52,613 nt of DNA from an uncultured Treponema sp. (GTDB taxonomy: Bacteria; Spirochaetota; Spirochaetia; Treponematales; Treponemataceae): positions 1-52,613 of the forward strand of contig CAMCRZ010000016.1 in the NCBI GenBank assembly GCA_945877425.1, given 5' to 3'. A model generated the notes under the pieces. The model was not told the DNA's origin. It made no database searches and was given only the letters and a program-made list of their open reading frames with translations. Numbering within the stretch: position 1 is the first letter of the stretch; the number at the start of each line of letters is the position of its first letter. This document shows positions 1 through 8,670 of this stretch, in pieces. The position numbers and the translations under genes are program-made.

Positions 1-26
1 GCAGAGACAGGGTTGAGGAGTAACTG

Positions 27-395
27 ATGGCTCGAATTGCGGGAGTTGACCTCCCTAACAAGCATGTCAATATTGCATTGACATATATCTTTGGTATTGG
101 CCGTTCTGCAGCAAACAAAATTTGTGAAACTACAAAGGTTAATCCAGATGTTTTAATTAATGATCTTTCGGAAGATGATTTAAACAAGCTTCGTAAGACA
201 ATTGATGAAGAGTATAAAACAGAAGGTAGACTTCGCTCTGAAATTGGTTTGAACATTAAGCGTCTTATTGATATTGGAAGCTACAGAGGTTTACGTCATC
301 GTAAAGGTTTGCCTGTTCGTGGTCAGCGCACACGCACTAATTCTCGCACACGCAAAGGTAAGAAGAAGACCGTTGCAAACAAGAAGAAGGCATAA
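27..395 (+). CDS. rpsM: 30S ribosomal protein S13
   Basis: S13 sits in the head of the small subunit and contacts S19, 16S rRNA and the P-site tRNA. The 122-residue product has the usual length. It opens with the family start ARIAGVDLP, carries the helix-hairpin-helix-like [12 protein letters not shown] segment near residues 22-33, and ends in the basic [17 protein letters not shown] tail that reaches the tRNA. The ATG follows a GAGGAG ribosome binding site at about 15-20. It is the first complete gene of an alpha-operon arrangement and is followed 15 bases later by rpsK. The operon promoter lies outside the window. The assignment is secure. Confidence 0.98.
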   Translation: MARIAGVDLPNKHVNIALTYIFGIGRSAANKICETTKVNPDVLINDLSEDDLNKLRKTIDEEYKTEGRLRSEIGLNIKRLIDIGSYRGLRHRKGLPVRGQRTRTNSRTRKGKKKTVANKKKA

Positions 396-410
396 GGCGG
401 AGGGTAACTA

Positions 411-791
411 ATGGCAACCGTTAAAAAGAGAAAGGAAAAGAAGAGTGTTTATGAAGGTAACATCTATATTCAGGCTACTTTCAACAACACAATCGTAACA
501 ATTACAGATCTTAGAGGAAACGCAATTTCTTGGGCTTCTTCTGGTGGTCTTGGTTTCCGTGGAGCAAAAAAATCTACTCCATTTGCAGCACAGTCTGTTA
601 CTGAAAAAGCAATACAGGGTGCAGCAAGTTATGGCTTGAAGGAAGTACATGTATTCGTTAAGGGACCAGGAATGGGTCGTGAAAACGCAATCCGTGCTAT
701 TGGTGCATTGGGACTTACTGTAAAGTCTATTTCTGATGTAACACCAATCCCTCACAATGGATGTCGTCCTCGTAAAACACGCCGCATGTAA
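411..791 (+). CDS. rpsK: 30S ribosomal protein S11
   Basis: S11 is a platform protein of the small subunit near the mRNA exit path. The product is 126 residues, the normal length. It shows the conserved [13 protein letters not shown] segment, the [19 protein letters not shown] block, and the C-terminal [16 protein letters not shown] end. A GGAGG binding site precedes the ATG. It lies between rpsM and rpsD with gaps of about 15 bases, as expected for one cotranscribed unit. A 208-residue open frame on the opposite strand over this gene is a shadow of the ribosomal codon pattern. Confidence 0.98.
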   Translation: MATVKKRKEKKSVYEGNIYIQATFNNTIVTITDLRGNAISWASSGGLGFRGAKKSTPFAAQSVTEKAIQGAASYGLKEVHVFVKGPGMGRENAIRAIGALGLTVKSISDVTPIPHNGCRPRKTRRM

Positions 792-806
792 GGAGATTAG
801 GCAGAT

Positions 807-1442
807 ATGGCAAGATATACAGGTCCTGTTTGCAGACTTTGTAGAACAGAAGGAACAAAATTGTTCCTTAAAGGTGATCGCTGCAAGAGCGATAAATGTC
901 CAATCAATAAAAAACGTGCTGCACCAGGAAAAGATCCAAAGGGTCGTTCTGGAAAACGCAGTGAATACGGTACTCAGCTTCGTGAAAAGCAGAAGATTAA
1001 GAGATTGTACGGTGTTCAGGAAAAACAGTTCCATTTAACATTCGAACAGGCTCTTCGTATGTCAGGTGTTACTGGCGAAAATCTTATTCGTTTGCTTGAA
1101 TGCAGACTTGACAACATTGTATTTAGAATGCATTTTGCTGTTTGTCGTAATCAGGCAAGACAGGTTGTTTTACACCGTCATGTTATGGTAAACGGACGCA
1201 TTGTTAACATTCCAAGTTACCAGGTAAAACCAGGTGATGTTATCGAAGTTAAAGAAAAGAGCAAGAAACTTGCTGTTATCCAGGACGGATTAAAAGAAAT
1301 TGAAAAGTCTGGAACTGCTTCATGGATTAATGTTGACACAGATGCTGTTAAAGGTACTTTTGTTCAGTATCCAAGAAGAGAAGAAGTTACAGAACTCGCA
1401 GGTGTTAAAGAACAGCTCGTAGTCGAGCTTTATTCTAAATAA
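807..1442 (+). CDS. rpsD: 30S ribosomal protein S4, zinc-binding form
   Basis: S4 nucleates small-subunit assembly and lines the mRNA entry channel. The 211-residue product begins MARYTGPVC and keeps four cysteines at 9, 12, 26 and 31, the C-x2-C...C-x4-C pattern of the zinc-binding (C+) S4 type. Many bacteria carry a zinc-free S4 instead. The S4 RNA-binding domain follows at about residues 98-160 (RLDNIVFRMHFA, then VNGRIVNIPSYQVKPGDVI). An AGGAG site precedes the ATG. In some bacteria S4 represses its own operon; no S4 leader can be judged here because the operon start is outside the window. Confidence 0.98.
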   Translation: MARYTGPVCRLCRTEGTKLFLKGDRCKSDKCPINKKRAAPGKDPKGRSGKRSEYGTQLREKQKIKRLYGVQEKQFHLTFEQALRMSGVTGENLIRLLECRLDNIVFRMHFAVCRNQARQVVLHRHVMVNGRIVNIPSYQVKPGDVIEVKEKSKKLAVIQDGLKEIEKSGTASWINVDTDAVKGTFVQYPRREEVTELAGVKEQLVVELYSK

Positions 1443-1454
1443 TAAGGAGTTCAG

Positions 1455-2501
1455 ATGGCTCGCAAAAATCTGCTTAAAGGTTTTAAAAAACCAAAGGGCA
1501 TTACATTTGAGCATCTCGAAACAAATCCTAATTATGGAAAGTTTACAGCTTATCCTTTTGAACCAGGATTTGGTACTACAGTGGGAAATACTCTTCGCCG
1601 TGTACTTTTATCTTCGATTCAGGGATATGCTATTTCTTCAGTTAGAATTACTTCGTATGATGCAGACAATGTTCCTCATGTTGTTTCCGGTGAATTTGAA
1701 TCTATTCCAAATATTTCTGAAGACACACTGGAAATCTTGAACAGCTTGAAACAGATTCGTTTGCGCCTGCCGCAGGGTGTTGAACAGGATACACTCCTTT
1801 ACGAATTCAAAGGACCTGGTACTGTCAAGAGCAGCGACTTTGAAAAAGAAGGTCAGCTTGAAATCATGACTAAAGATGTAGATATCTTTACAATGATGGA
1901 AGGTGCTCATCTTGAATTTGAAATTCAGGTTGATTTAGGTAGAGGTTATGTTCCTGCTGAAGTAAATAAAGATTACGTTGAAATTGTTGGTACAATTCCA
2001 ATGGACTGTATTTTTACCCCTGTTCCAAAGGTTAAATACTCTATTGAACCTTGCCGCGTGGGTCAGCGTAACGACTACGACAAACTTATTCTTGAGATTT
2101 GGACTGATGGTTCTATTAACCCTGAAGATGCACTTGCAGAAGCTGCAAAAATTGCTAAAGATTATTTTGCTATTTTCGTAAACTTCAATGAAAGTGAATA
2201 TTCAAGTGGCGAAGAACTTGATGAAGGTGACGAACAGATTAAAAAGTTGCTTGACACACCTGTTGAGGAACTTGAACTTTCTGTTAGAAGTTCTAACTGT
2301 CTTAAGAATGCAAATATTCGTACAATTGGCGAATTAACAAAGAAAACGGAAGACGATATTACAAAAACACGTAACTTCGGAAAGAAGAGTCTTGAAGAAA
2401 TCAAGGCAAAGCTTGAAGAACGCGGATTGTCTTTGGGAATGACTGATTACAGTCACTTTAAGAATGTCGACTTACGAAATCATAAGGACGAAAACGAATG
2501 A
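1455..2501 (+). CDS. rpoA: DNA-directed RNA polymerase alpha subunit
   Basis: Alpha forms the dimer on which RNA polymerase assembles, and its C-terminal domain contacts UP elements and activators. The 348-residue protein has the N-terminal assembly domain with [17 protein letters not shown] at about residues 39-55 (the family block [15 protein letters not shown]). An acidic linker ([10 protein letters not shown]) follows, then the C-terminal helix-hairpin-helix domain at about 265-330, including [16 protein letters not shown] and the [13 protein letters not shown] helix. A TAAGGAG site precedes the ATG. The stop overlaps the rplQ start in an ATGA arrangement, so rplQ translation is probably coupled. 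Confidence 0.98.
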   Translation: MARKNLLKGFKKPKGITFEHLETNPNYGKFTAYPFEPGFGTTVGNTLRRVLLSSIQGYAISSVRITSYDADNVPHVVSGEFESIPNISEDTLEILNSLKQIRLRLPQGVEQDTLLYEFKGPGTVKSSDFEKEGQLEIMTKDVDIFTMMEGAHLEFEIQVDLGRGYVPAEVNKDYVEIVGTIPMDCIFTPVPKVKYSIEPCRVGQRNDYDKLILEIWTDGSINPEDALAEAAKIAKDYFAIFVNFNESEYSSGEELDEGDEQIKKLLDTPVEELELSVRSSNCLKNANIRTIGELTKKTEDDITKTRNFGKKSLEEIKAKLEERGLSLGMTDYSHFKNVDLRNHKDENE

Positions 2502-2899
2502 ACCACAAAAATGGATTTAATCCACTTTCGCGTACAACAGCCCATCGTCGTGCTATGACACGCAATATGGTAACATCTCTTTTTAGATACGAGCGTGTTA
2601 CAACTACAAAGTCTAAGGCTTTGGAAGTACGTAGAGCTGCTGAAAAACTTATTACACGTGCTAAAGTAGAAAGTGTACATAACAGAAGAATTGCTGCAAA
2701 GTTTATTGCTGATGAAAAAATTCTCAATAAATTATTTACAGTTATTGGACCACGTATGAAGGATCGCAATGGTGGATACACACGCATCTTAAAGATGGGA
2801 TATCGCCAGGGTGATGCAGCAGATGTTGTAATTCTTGAATTAGTAGATTACAAATTGCCAGAAGCTGATGAATCTGATGCAAAGAAATCTGCAGAGTAA
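2498..2899 (+). CDS. rplQ: 50S ribosomal protein L17
   Basis: L17 lies at the back of the large subunit near the exit tunnel. The 133-residue product starts [17 protein letters not shown], a close variant of the family start with its HRxLSR-type block, and contains [18 protein letters not shown] and the [18 protein letters not shown] motif near residues 87-104. The C-terminal tail is acidic and somewhat longer than in E. coli. The ATG lies inside the rpoA stop (ATGA overlap) without its own strong binding site, which fits translational coupling. It is followed 10 bases later by a small zinc-ribbon gene. Confidence 0.97.
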   Translation: MNHKNGFNPLSRTTAHRRAMTRNMVTSLFRYERVTTTKSKALEVRRAAEKLITRAKVESVHNRRIAAKFIADEKILNKLFTVIGPRMKDRNGGYTRILKMGYRQGDAADVVILELVDYKLPEADESDAKKSAE

Positions 2900-2909
2900 G
2901 GAGTAAAAC

Positions 2910-3143
2910 ATGTCTAAATCACATCGTGGAACTGGAATTCGTAATGACGTAAATCACGGACGTGGCGTTTGTGCTATCTGTGGAGCAAAACAGATTAAAG
3001 TTTTGTATGATCAGGAAATTGATGGAAAGAAAGTTAAGATTTGCAAACTTTGTAAAGCTCATTTGAAAAATCAGGCTAGAAAGGATGCAAAACTTGCTAA
3101 AAGCGCTGCTCCTGCAGCAACAGAAGCCACTGCTGAAGCTTAA
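2910..3143 (+). CDS. Small zinc-ribbon protein of unknown function
   Basis: I do not recognise a named family. The 77-residue protein has two CxxC knuckles, C21/C24 (CAICG) and C45/C48 (CKLCK), 20 residues apart, the layout of a zinc ribbon. The N-terminus is basic and glycine-rich (SHRGTGIRNDVNHGRG), the part after the second knuckle is lysine-rich, and the last 15 residues are an Ala/Thr/Glu tail. A GGAG site (2899-2903) precedes the ATG. It lies 10 bases after rplQ and just before the operon terminator, so it is cotranscribed with ribosomal protein genes. A ribosome- or RNA-polymerase-associated role is inferred from place, charge and size only. Confidence 0.85.
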   Translation: MSKSHRGTGIRNDVNHGRGVCAICGAKQIKVLYDQEIDGKKVKICKLCKAHLKNQARKDAKLAKSAAPAATEATAEA

Positions 3144-3166
3144 GTTTTAATACTTTTAAGTTTCGA

Positions 3167-3203
3167 AGCCACTCTTATATACAAGGGTGGCTGTATTTTT
3201 TTT
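3167..3203 (+). terminator. Rho-independent terminator of the alpha operon
   Basis: A 10-base stem (AGCCACTCTT against AAGGGTGGCT, one G-T pair) with a six-base loop is followed by GTA and a run of eight T. It lies 24 bases after the zinc-ribbon gene and separates the ribosomal operon from livJ. Confidence 0.9.
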
Positions 3204-3211
3204 AAAAATAA

Positions 3212-3240
3212 TTTACTAATTTTAAAAAAATTGATATTCT
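3212..3240 (+). promoter_or_regulatory. Probable livJ promoter
   Basis: A -35-like TTTACT (3212-3217) and a -10-like TATTCT (3235-3240) are separated by 17 bases directly after the upstream terminator. The predicted mRNA start is near 3247, giving a leader of about 20 bases that holds the GGAGG site. Confidence 0.55.
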
Positions 3241-3265
3241 TAGAGAAATTTTCATGGAGGAAATT

Positions 3266-4408
3266 ATGAGAAAATCAGTTTTTGTTATTGCCTGTGTTGC
3301 AGCGGCTTCTTTAATCAGCTGTAATAAAAGTACAGGTAACACTATTAAAGTTGGTGGAATTGCACCTCTTTCTGGCGAAGTTGCTGTTTATGGCGTAGAA
3401 TGTAAAAACGGAATTGATCTTGCAGTTGAAGAAATTAATGCTGCAGGTGGCGTTCTTGGACAGCAGTTCGAATTTATTTTTGAAGACGATCAGGGAAAAT
3501 CAGACCAGTCTGTAAATGTTTACAAAAAGCTTGTTGCAAAAGACGGTGTAGGACTTATTATTGGTTCATTAACATCAGGTTGTACACAGGCAGTTGCTCA
3601 GCAGGCACAGTCTAACGAAGTTCTTCAGATTGCACCGGCAGCTACAGCTACATCAGTTACTTCAGTAGGTAACTATGTTTTCAGAGCTTGCTATACAGAT
3701 CCTTTCCAGGGACGTGTTGCAGGAAAATTTGCTGCTGTAAATTTAGGTGCTAAAAAAGCAGCTGTACTTTATGACATTGGAAACGATTATTCTTCTGGAC
3801 TTAAAGATAATTTCGTAAGCGAATTCCAGGCTCAGAACGGTACAGTAGTTTCTATTGAAAGTTACAAAACAAACGATAAAGATTTCAACACACAGCTTAC
3901 AAAAATCAAGAGTTTAAATCCTGATGTAGTTTATCTTCCTGATTATTACGGAACAGTTGCTTTAATTGCTTCACAGTTAAGAAGTGTAGGAATTACAGCT
4001 CCAATCGTTGGTGCAGACGGTTGGGACGGACTTACAGGAATGGACGGTGTAGGTGACGAAGTTGTTGGCGGTTATTATTCAAATCACTATGCTGATGACA
4101 GCGACAAAGAAGTTGTTCAGGAATTTGTAAAGAAGTTCAATGATAAATATGGCAAAAAACCTAACTCATTTGCAGCACTCGGATACGACAGCGTTTATAT
4201 GCTTAAAGATGCAATTGTTAAGGCTGGAAGTACAGAACCTGCTGCTGTAAGAGATGCACTTGCTTCTATCGACGGTGATTATGTAACAGGACACATTGTT
4301 TTTGATGAAGACAGAAACCCTGTAAAAGATGCAGTTATGGTTGAAATCAAAAAAGGTGAAGACGGAAAACTCTTTACTGCTTACAAAACAACAGTTTCTA
4401 TTAACTAA
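3266..4408 (+). CDS. livJ: Branched-chain amino acid ABC transporter substrate-binding lipoprotein
   Basis: This is the periplasmic binding component that delivers branched-chain amino acids or similar ligands to LivHM. The 380-residue protein has a lipoprotein signal ending in LISC with the lipidated Cys at 19. Two Leu/Ile/Val-binding lobes follow, with family blocks IKVGGIAPLSGEVAVYG, AVEEINAAGGVLG and GSLTSGCTQAVA. An in-frame ATG at 3254 exists, but the GGAGG at 3256-3260 overlaps it and fits the ATG at 3266, which also gives the normal signal peptide. A strong terminator follows, so livJ is probably made in excess over livHMGF. The exact ligand cannot be read from sequence. Confidence 0.93.
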   Translation: MRKSVFVIACVAAASLISCNKSTGNTIKVGGIAPLSGEVAVYGVECKNGIDLAVEEINAAGGVLGQQFEFIFEDDQGKSDQSVNVYKKLVAKDGVGLIIGSLTSGCTQAVAQQAQSNEVLQIAPAATATSVTSVGNYVFRACYTDPFQGRVAGKFAAVNLGAKKAAVLYDIGNDYSSGLKDNFVSEFQAQNGTVVSIESYKTNDKDFNTQLTKIKSLNPDVVYLPDYYGTVALIASQLRSVGITAPIVGADGWDGLTGMDGVGDEVVGGYYSNHYADDSDKEVVQEFVKKFNDKYGKKPNSFAALGYDSVYMLKDAIVKAGSTEPAAVRDALASIDGDYVTGHIVFDEDRNPVKDAVMVEIKKGEDGKLFTAYKTTVSIN

Positions 4409-4444
4409 TTTAGAAACAGTTTGATTTATTTTCAATTTTAACAC

Positions 4445-4488
4445 AAAGAGGTGTTTGCAAGTATTTTAACGTGTAAGCACCTCTTTTT
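4445..4488 (+). terminator. Terminator or attenuator between livJ and livH
   Basis: A perfect nine-base stem (AAAGAGGTG / CACCTCTTT) encloses a 24-base loop and runs into a T-rich tract. Partial read-through here would set binding protein above permease, a common design in binding-protein-dependent importers. Confidence 0.8.
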
Positions 4489-4535
4489 ATTTTTAAATCT
4501 TTAGTATAAAATGCATAGATAAATAGGAGTTAAAA

Positions 4536-5426
4536 TTGGCTATATTTTTTGAACAACTGGTGAATGGTATTTCGTTGGGAAGTATTTACGCCTTGATAGC
4601 GCTGGGCTACACAATGGTTTACGGAATTATCAATCTTATAAACTTCGCCCACGGAGACATAATGATGGTAGGTGCTTATACGGGATATTTCGTTTTAAGG
4701 TATATGGGCACTTCACCTTTTGGATTATGCTGTGCATTTTTAGGTGCAATGATTGTCTGTTCAATTTTAAGTTTAATTATTGAGCGATGTGCTTACAGAC
4801 CTTTGAGAAATGCGCCTAGACTTAATCTGTTAATTACAGCAATTGCGGTTGAATTGATTTTGCAAAGCGTTATGCGAATTCTTCCGTTTGTAGGTCCTGA
4901 TCCTCGTCCTTTTAAAACAATGGAAATCAAAATGATAAATCTGGGCATAGTATCAATTTCAAATATTAAGGCAATAGTAATTATCTGTTCTGCTTTATTG
5001 ATGCTGGTGTTGAATTATATCATAAACTATACAAAAACCGGAAAAAGTATGCGTGCCGTAAGTTTTGACATGGGTGCAGCAAGTTTAATGGGAATAAACG
5101 TAAACAGAACTATAGCTACAACTTTTGTAATCGGTTCGATTTTAGCTGGAGCCGGCGGCGTACTTTATGCAAGCTGTTATCCCCAGGTTGATCCAATGAT
5201 GGGCTATATTCCTGGACTTAAAGCTTTTGTTGCAGCAGTTTTAGGCGGAATCGGTTCTGTTCCTGGAGCTATGGTCGGCGGATTTATTTTAGGTATTACA
5301 GAAACAATGGTTAAAGCGTATCTTTCAAGTGCTTACGCTGATGCAATTTCTTATTGTATTCTGATTGTTATCCTTCTTGTAAAGCCTGCAGGTCTTCTTG
5401 GTAAGAAAAGAGTTATTAAAGTTTAA
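4536..5426 (+). CDS. livH: Branched-chain amino acid ABC transporter permease LivH
   Basis: LivH is one of the two membrane subunits of the importer. The 296-residue product has about eight hydrophobic segments and the family start FFEQLVNGISLGSIYALIAL, with GYTMVYGIINLINFAHGD near residues 24-41 and AVLGGIGSVPGAMVGGFILG near 230-250, the coupling region that meets the ATPases. The start codon is TTG at 4536, chosen because AGGAG lies at 4525-4529 with normal spacing and no ATG lies between it and conserved sequence. It begins the livHMGF unit and is followed 12 bases later by livM. Confidence 0.95.
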   Translation: MAIFFEQLVNGISLGSIYALIALGYTMVYGIINLINFAHGDIMMVGAYTGYFVLRYMGTSPFGLCCAFLGAMIVCSILSLIIERCAYRPLRNAPRLNLLITAIAVELILQSVMRILPFVGPDPRPFKTMEIKMINLGIVSISNIKAIVIICSALLMLVLNYIINYTKTGKSMRAVSFDMGAASLMGINVNRTIATTFVIGSILAGAGGVLYASCYPQVDPMMGYIPGLKAFVAAVLGGIGSVPGAMVGGFILGITETMVKAYLSSAYADAISYCILIVILLVKPAGLLGKKRVIKV

Positions 5427-5438
5427 GGCGGTTATGTT

Positions 5439-6443
5439 ATGGATAAAAAATTTATACGTAATACAATATTTTTAACAGTTATTTCACTTATTGTACTTTT
5501 AGTTCCGGCGGGTTTAATCAAGGCTGGAGTTATAAATGCTTATTGGGCACAGGTTTTAAGTTTAAGTGCAGTTTATGCAATTCTGGCGTTAAGTGTAAAC
5601 GTTGTGTGCGGCATTACAGGTCAGCTTAGTTTAGGTCAGGCTGGATTTGCTGCAATTGGTGCTTATGCAACTATAATTTTAACTACAAGAGCTGGAATTC
5701 CTCTTGGCGTAAGTATTCTTTTAGGCGGATTGCTGGCAGCATTTTTTGGTTTTTTAATAGGATTTCCTGTTTTAAAACTTGAAGGCGATTATCTTGCCAT
5801 TGTAACTTTAGCTTTTGGTGAAATTATAAATGTTCTGCTGTTAAATCTTTCAGGTTTGACAAAAGGTGCAAACGGTATTTCAATCAATACTATTTTTACA
5901 AAGTCTCTGAAACAAGGTCCATTTCTTGCTTACTTAACGATTGTAGGCACACTGATTTTGATTATAGTTTTCCTGCAGAATTTTGTCCGTTCAACTTATG
6001 GTCGTGCAATAATTTCCGTTAGGGAAGATGAAGTTGCTGCAAACAGTAACGGTATTCACGTTTTCCGTTATAAGATGATTGGCTTTATTATTGCTTCATT
6101 TATTGGCGGAATAGGCGGTGCTCTTTATGCTCCTTTAATTGGTTTCGTAAAGCCGGAGTTTGCAGATTTCAATCACAGTATAAATTATTTGATTTACGTT
6201 GTTTTAGGCGGAATGGGAAGCGTTACCGGAAGTGTTGTTGCTGCATTTGGATTGAATATTGTACAGGAATATTTACGTGTTTTAGGAAACTTCCGTCAGC
6301 TTTTCTATCCGGTTGTCCTTATTTTTGTAATGCTTTTCAGACCGCAAGGACTTTTAGGCAGCAAAGAAATGAGTTTTGTAAAGTGCTTTGATTTTTTCTA
6401 CAAAAGAAAGAATGAGTCTAAAAAACAGGAGTCTTGCAAATGA
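5439..6443 (+). CDS. livM: Branched-chain amino acid ABC transporter permease LivM
   Basis: LivM is the second membrane subunit and pairs with LivH. The 334-residue protein has about eight to ten hydrophobic segments and the family blocks GQLSLGQAGFAAIGAYA (about 62-78), VLKLEGDYLAIVTLAFGEI (about 110-128), and YVVLGGMGSVTGSVVAAF near 255-270. The C-terminal tail after RPQGLLG is short and basic. A weak purine-rich site precedes the ATG. The stop overlaps the livG start by four bases (ATGA), which points to translational coupling. Confidence 0.95.
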   Translation: MDKKFIRNTIFLTVISLIVLLVPAGLIKAGVINAYWAQVLSLSAVYAILALSVNVVCGITGQLSLGQAGFAAIGAYATIILTTRAGIPLGVSILLGGLLAAFFGFLIGFPVLKLEGDYLAIVTLAFGEIINVLLLNLSGLTKGANGISINTIFTKSLKQGPFLAYLTIVGTLILIIVFLQNFVRSTYGRAIISVREDEVAANSNGIHVFRYKMIGFIIASFIGGIGGALYAPLIGFVKPEFADFNHSINYLIYVVLGGMGSVTGSVVAAFGLNIVQEYLRVLGNFRQLFYPVVLIFVMLFRPQGLLGSKEMSFVKCFDFFYKRKNESKKQESCK

Positions 6444-7252
6444 GTGATGAAAAAGAACTTCTTCTTCGTGTAAAAGATATAAATATTGTTTTCGGCGGTT
6501 TACGTGCTGTAAGTGATTTTAATCTTGAACTTTACAAAGGCGAACTTATTGGTTTAATTGGACCGAATGGTGCTGGAAAAACTACTGTATTTAATATGCT
6601 TAGCGGAATTTACAAGCCTACAAGCGGAACAATTACTTTTGTAGATAAAAACGGCAACATTCAGATTACAAACAAAAAAAGTCCGGCTCAACTTAACAGA
6701 ATTGGTGTGGCTAGAACTTTCCAGAACATCCGTTTGTTTGGAAATTTAAGCGTAAAAGACAATATTATAATAGCACTTCATAACAGCAGAATTTATAATC
6801 CTGTTGATGCATTGTTTAGAACTCCAAAATTCCGCAAGAACGAAAGAACTATGGTAGAAAAGGCACACAGGCTTCTTTCAATTTTTCACATGGAAGACAA
6901 AATCAACGAAATGGCAAAAAATCTTCCTTATGGCGAACAGCGTAAACTTGAAATTTGCCGTGCTTTAGCCAGTGAACCTAAGCTTTTGCTTTTGGACGAA
7001 CCGGCTGCAGGAATGAACGGTCAGGAAACGGAAGAACTTATGAATTTGATTTCGTTTATCCGCAAAGAGTTTAACGTTACGATTTTGCTTATTGAACACG
7101 ACATGAAACTTGTTATGGGAATTTGTGAACGTCTTCTTGTTTTAAATTACGGACGCATTATCGCCAGCGGATTGCCTGCTGAAATTCAAAGTAATGAAGA
7201 AGTAATAAAGGCTTACCTTGGTTCAGGTTATGAGCAGGCAAAAAAAGCGTAA
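6440..7252 (+). CDS. livG: Branched-chain amino acid ABC transporter ATPase LivG
   Basis: LivG is one of two ATPases driving the importer. The 270-residue product has Walker A GPNGAGKTT, the Q-loop region VARTFQNIRLFGNLSV, a signature region LPYGEQRKLEICRAL that departs from LSGGQ as is usual in LivG, and Walker B LLLLDEPAAGMN with the catalytic Glu. The switch His is in LLIEHDMKLVM. An in-frame TTG lies six bases upstream, but ATG at 6440 fits the AGGAG at 6427-6431 and gives the ATGA overlap with livM. livF follows 15 bases downstream. Confidence 0.95.
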   Translation: MSDEKELLLRVKDINIVFGGLRAVSDFNLELYKGELIGLIGPNGAGKTTVFNMLSGIYKPTSGTITFVDKNGNIQITNKKSPAQLNRIGVARTFQNIRLFGNLSVKDNIIIALHNSRIYNPVDALFRTPKFRKNERTMVEKAHRLLSIFHMEDKINEMAKNLPYGEQRKLEICRALASEPKLLLLDEPAAGMNGQETEELMNLISFIRKEFNVTILLIEHDMKLVMGICERLLVLNYGRIIASGLPAEIQSNEEVIKAYLGSGYEQAKKA

Positions 7253-7267
7253 ATTGGAGAAAATGTT

Positions 7268-7978
7268 ATGAGTATGCTTGAAGTAAATAATCTTGTTGTT
7301 TCTTACGGTGCCATTAAAGCGTTAAAAGGAATTTCGTTTAAAGTTGAAAAAGGTGAAGTTATAAGTTTAATCGGTTCTAACGGTGCTGGAAAAACTACAA
7401 CCCTTCATTCAATCAGCAATCTTATAAAAAAGCAGAGCGGTTCTGTTATTTTTAATGATGAAAATATTACTGATTTAAGTGCTGATAAAATTGTAAAGCG
7501 TGGTTTAATTCAAGTTCCGGAAGGAAGGCGTGTCTTTGCAAATATGAGCGTTAAGGAAAATCTTGAACTTGGGGCTTTTCTTCGTAAAGACAAGAGCGGA
7601 ATTAAAAAAGATTTGGAATGGTGTTTTGAGCTTTTTCCTAGACTTAAGGAGCGTTTGAATCAGACTGCAGGAACACTTTCCGGTGGTGAACAGCAGATGC
7701 TTGCAATGGCTCGTGCCCTTATGTCTAAACCGACTTTGCTTTTACTTGATGAACCCAGCATGGGTCTTGCTCCAATTCTTGTAGACGAAATTTTCAATAT
7801 AATTCAGAAAATCAGTTCTAACGGCACTACAATTCTTCTTGTTGAACAGAATGCATATAAAGCCTTGTCAATTGCAAATCGTGCATATATACTTGAAACA
7901 GGAAATGTTACTAAAGAAGGAAAAGCCTGCGACCTTATTAAAGATGAGGCCGTTAAAGTTGCTTATCTTGGAGGTTGA
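7268..7978 (+). CDS. livF: Branched-chain amino acid ABC transporter ATPase LivF
   Basis: LivF is the partner ATPase of LivG. The 236-residue protein carries Walker A GSNGAGKTTT, Q-loop segment LIQVPEGRRVFANMSV, typical of LivF, a canonical LSGGEQQMLAMARAL signature, Walker B LLLLDEPSMGLAP, and the switch His-equivalent region LLVEQNAYKAL, which has Gln where many ABC ATPases have His, as LivF proteins do. A GGAG site precedes the ATG. The stop codon lies two bases before the ATG of the CBS-ACT gene, and the binding site of that gene lies inside the end of livF. Confidence 0.95.
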   Translation: MSMLEVNNLVVSYGAIKALKGISFKVEKGEVISLIGSNGAGKTTTLHSISNLIKKQSGSVIFNDENITDLSADKIVKRGLIQVPEGRRVFANMSVKENLELGAFLRKDKSGIKKDLEWCFELFPRLKERLNQTAGTLSGGEQQMLAMARALMSKPTLLLLDEPSMGLAPILVDEIFNIIQKISSNGTTILLVEQNAYKALSIANRAYILETGNVTKEGKACDLIKDEAVKVAYLGG

Positions 7979-7980
7979 TT

Positions 7981-8625
7981 ATGCTTGTTAAAGATGTGAT
8001 GACGAAAAATCCCGTAACTGTTCAGTCTGATGTTTCTGTTCTTGAAGCAAAGGAACTTTTTACGAAAAATAAAATCAGTAAGTTGCCAGTTTTAAATAAA
8101 AACGGTGAACTTGTTGGAATTATTACTAAAAATGACTTGAACCGTGCTTCTCCAAGTGATGCTTCAACTCTTGACGTTTACGAAATGGGCTATTTGCTTA
8201 GTAAAATCACTGTTGAAAAAACAATGTGCAAAAGCGTTAAAACTACTACAGAAGATATTCCTGTGGAAGAAGCTGCCCGTCTTATGGCTGATTATGGAAT
8301 AGGCTGTCTACCTGTTGTAAGCGGAAAACTTGTTGTGGGAATTGTAACTTCCAGCGATTTGTTTCACTGCTTTGTTGAAATGTTCAGCACAAAAAATCCT
8401 GGCGTAAGGGCTAGCCTTGAAATGAGCGAGCATCCGGGAAGTCTTGCTGCATTTGCTGCTGAAGTTGCAAAAATTAAAGGCAATATAGTAAGCATTGTTA
8501 CAGCTGATTCTGACAAAAACGAAAGGCGCAATGTTACTGTAAAAGTAAGCGGCATTACAATTGAAGACTTTAAGAAAGTAATTGAAGGAAAAGACATAAT
8601 TGTAACTGACATCAGAAACGTTTGA
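7981..8625 (+). CDS. CBS-CBS-ACT domain protein (AcuB-like)
   Basis: The 214-residue protein has two CBS motifs (about 1-55, opening LVKDVMTKNPVTV, and about 75-128, with CLPVVSGKLVVGIVTSSDL). CBS pairs usually bind adenine nucleotides. An ACT-like domain follows at about 143-214 (PGSLAAFAAEVAKIKGNIV), a fold that usually binds amino acids. An in-frame TTG lies at 7975, but ATG 7981 has GGAGG at 7970-7974 at ideal spacing. It is the last gene of the liv unit, two bases after livF. The placement suggests it senses the transported amino acid and energy state. That role is inference; no enzyme domain is present. Confidence 0.85.
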   Translation: MLVKDVMTKNPVTVQSDVSVLEAKELFTKNKISKLPVLNKNGELVGIITKNDLNRASPSDASTLDVYEMGYLLSKITVEKTMCKSVKTTTEDIPVEEAARLMADYGIGCLPVVSGKLVVGIVTSSDLFHCFVEMFSTKNPGVRASLEMSEHPGSLAAFAAEVAKIKGNIVSIVTADSDKNERRNVTVKVSGITIEDFKKVIEGKDIIVTDIRNV

Positions 8626-8670
8626 AAAAATAAGTGCTGGCTCAGCTTAGCATAACGGTGGCTTGGGGAA

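Noticed and set aside
408..1034. Long minus-strand open frame opposite rpsK and rpsD
   Set aside because: It is antisense to two certain ribosomal genes, has a Cys/Ser/Thr/Phe-rich composition typical of a reverse-complement shadow, and lacks a binding site.
8626..8670. GGCTCAGCTTAGC-like words between the CBS-ACT gene and lptB, suggesting a tRNA remnant
   Set aside because: Only 45 bases are available, and no cloverleaf, anticodon arm or CCA end can be formed.
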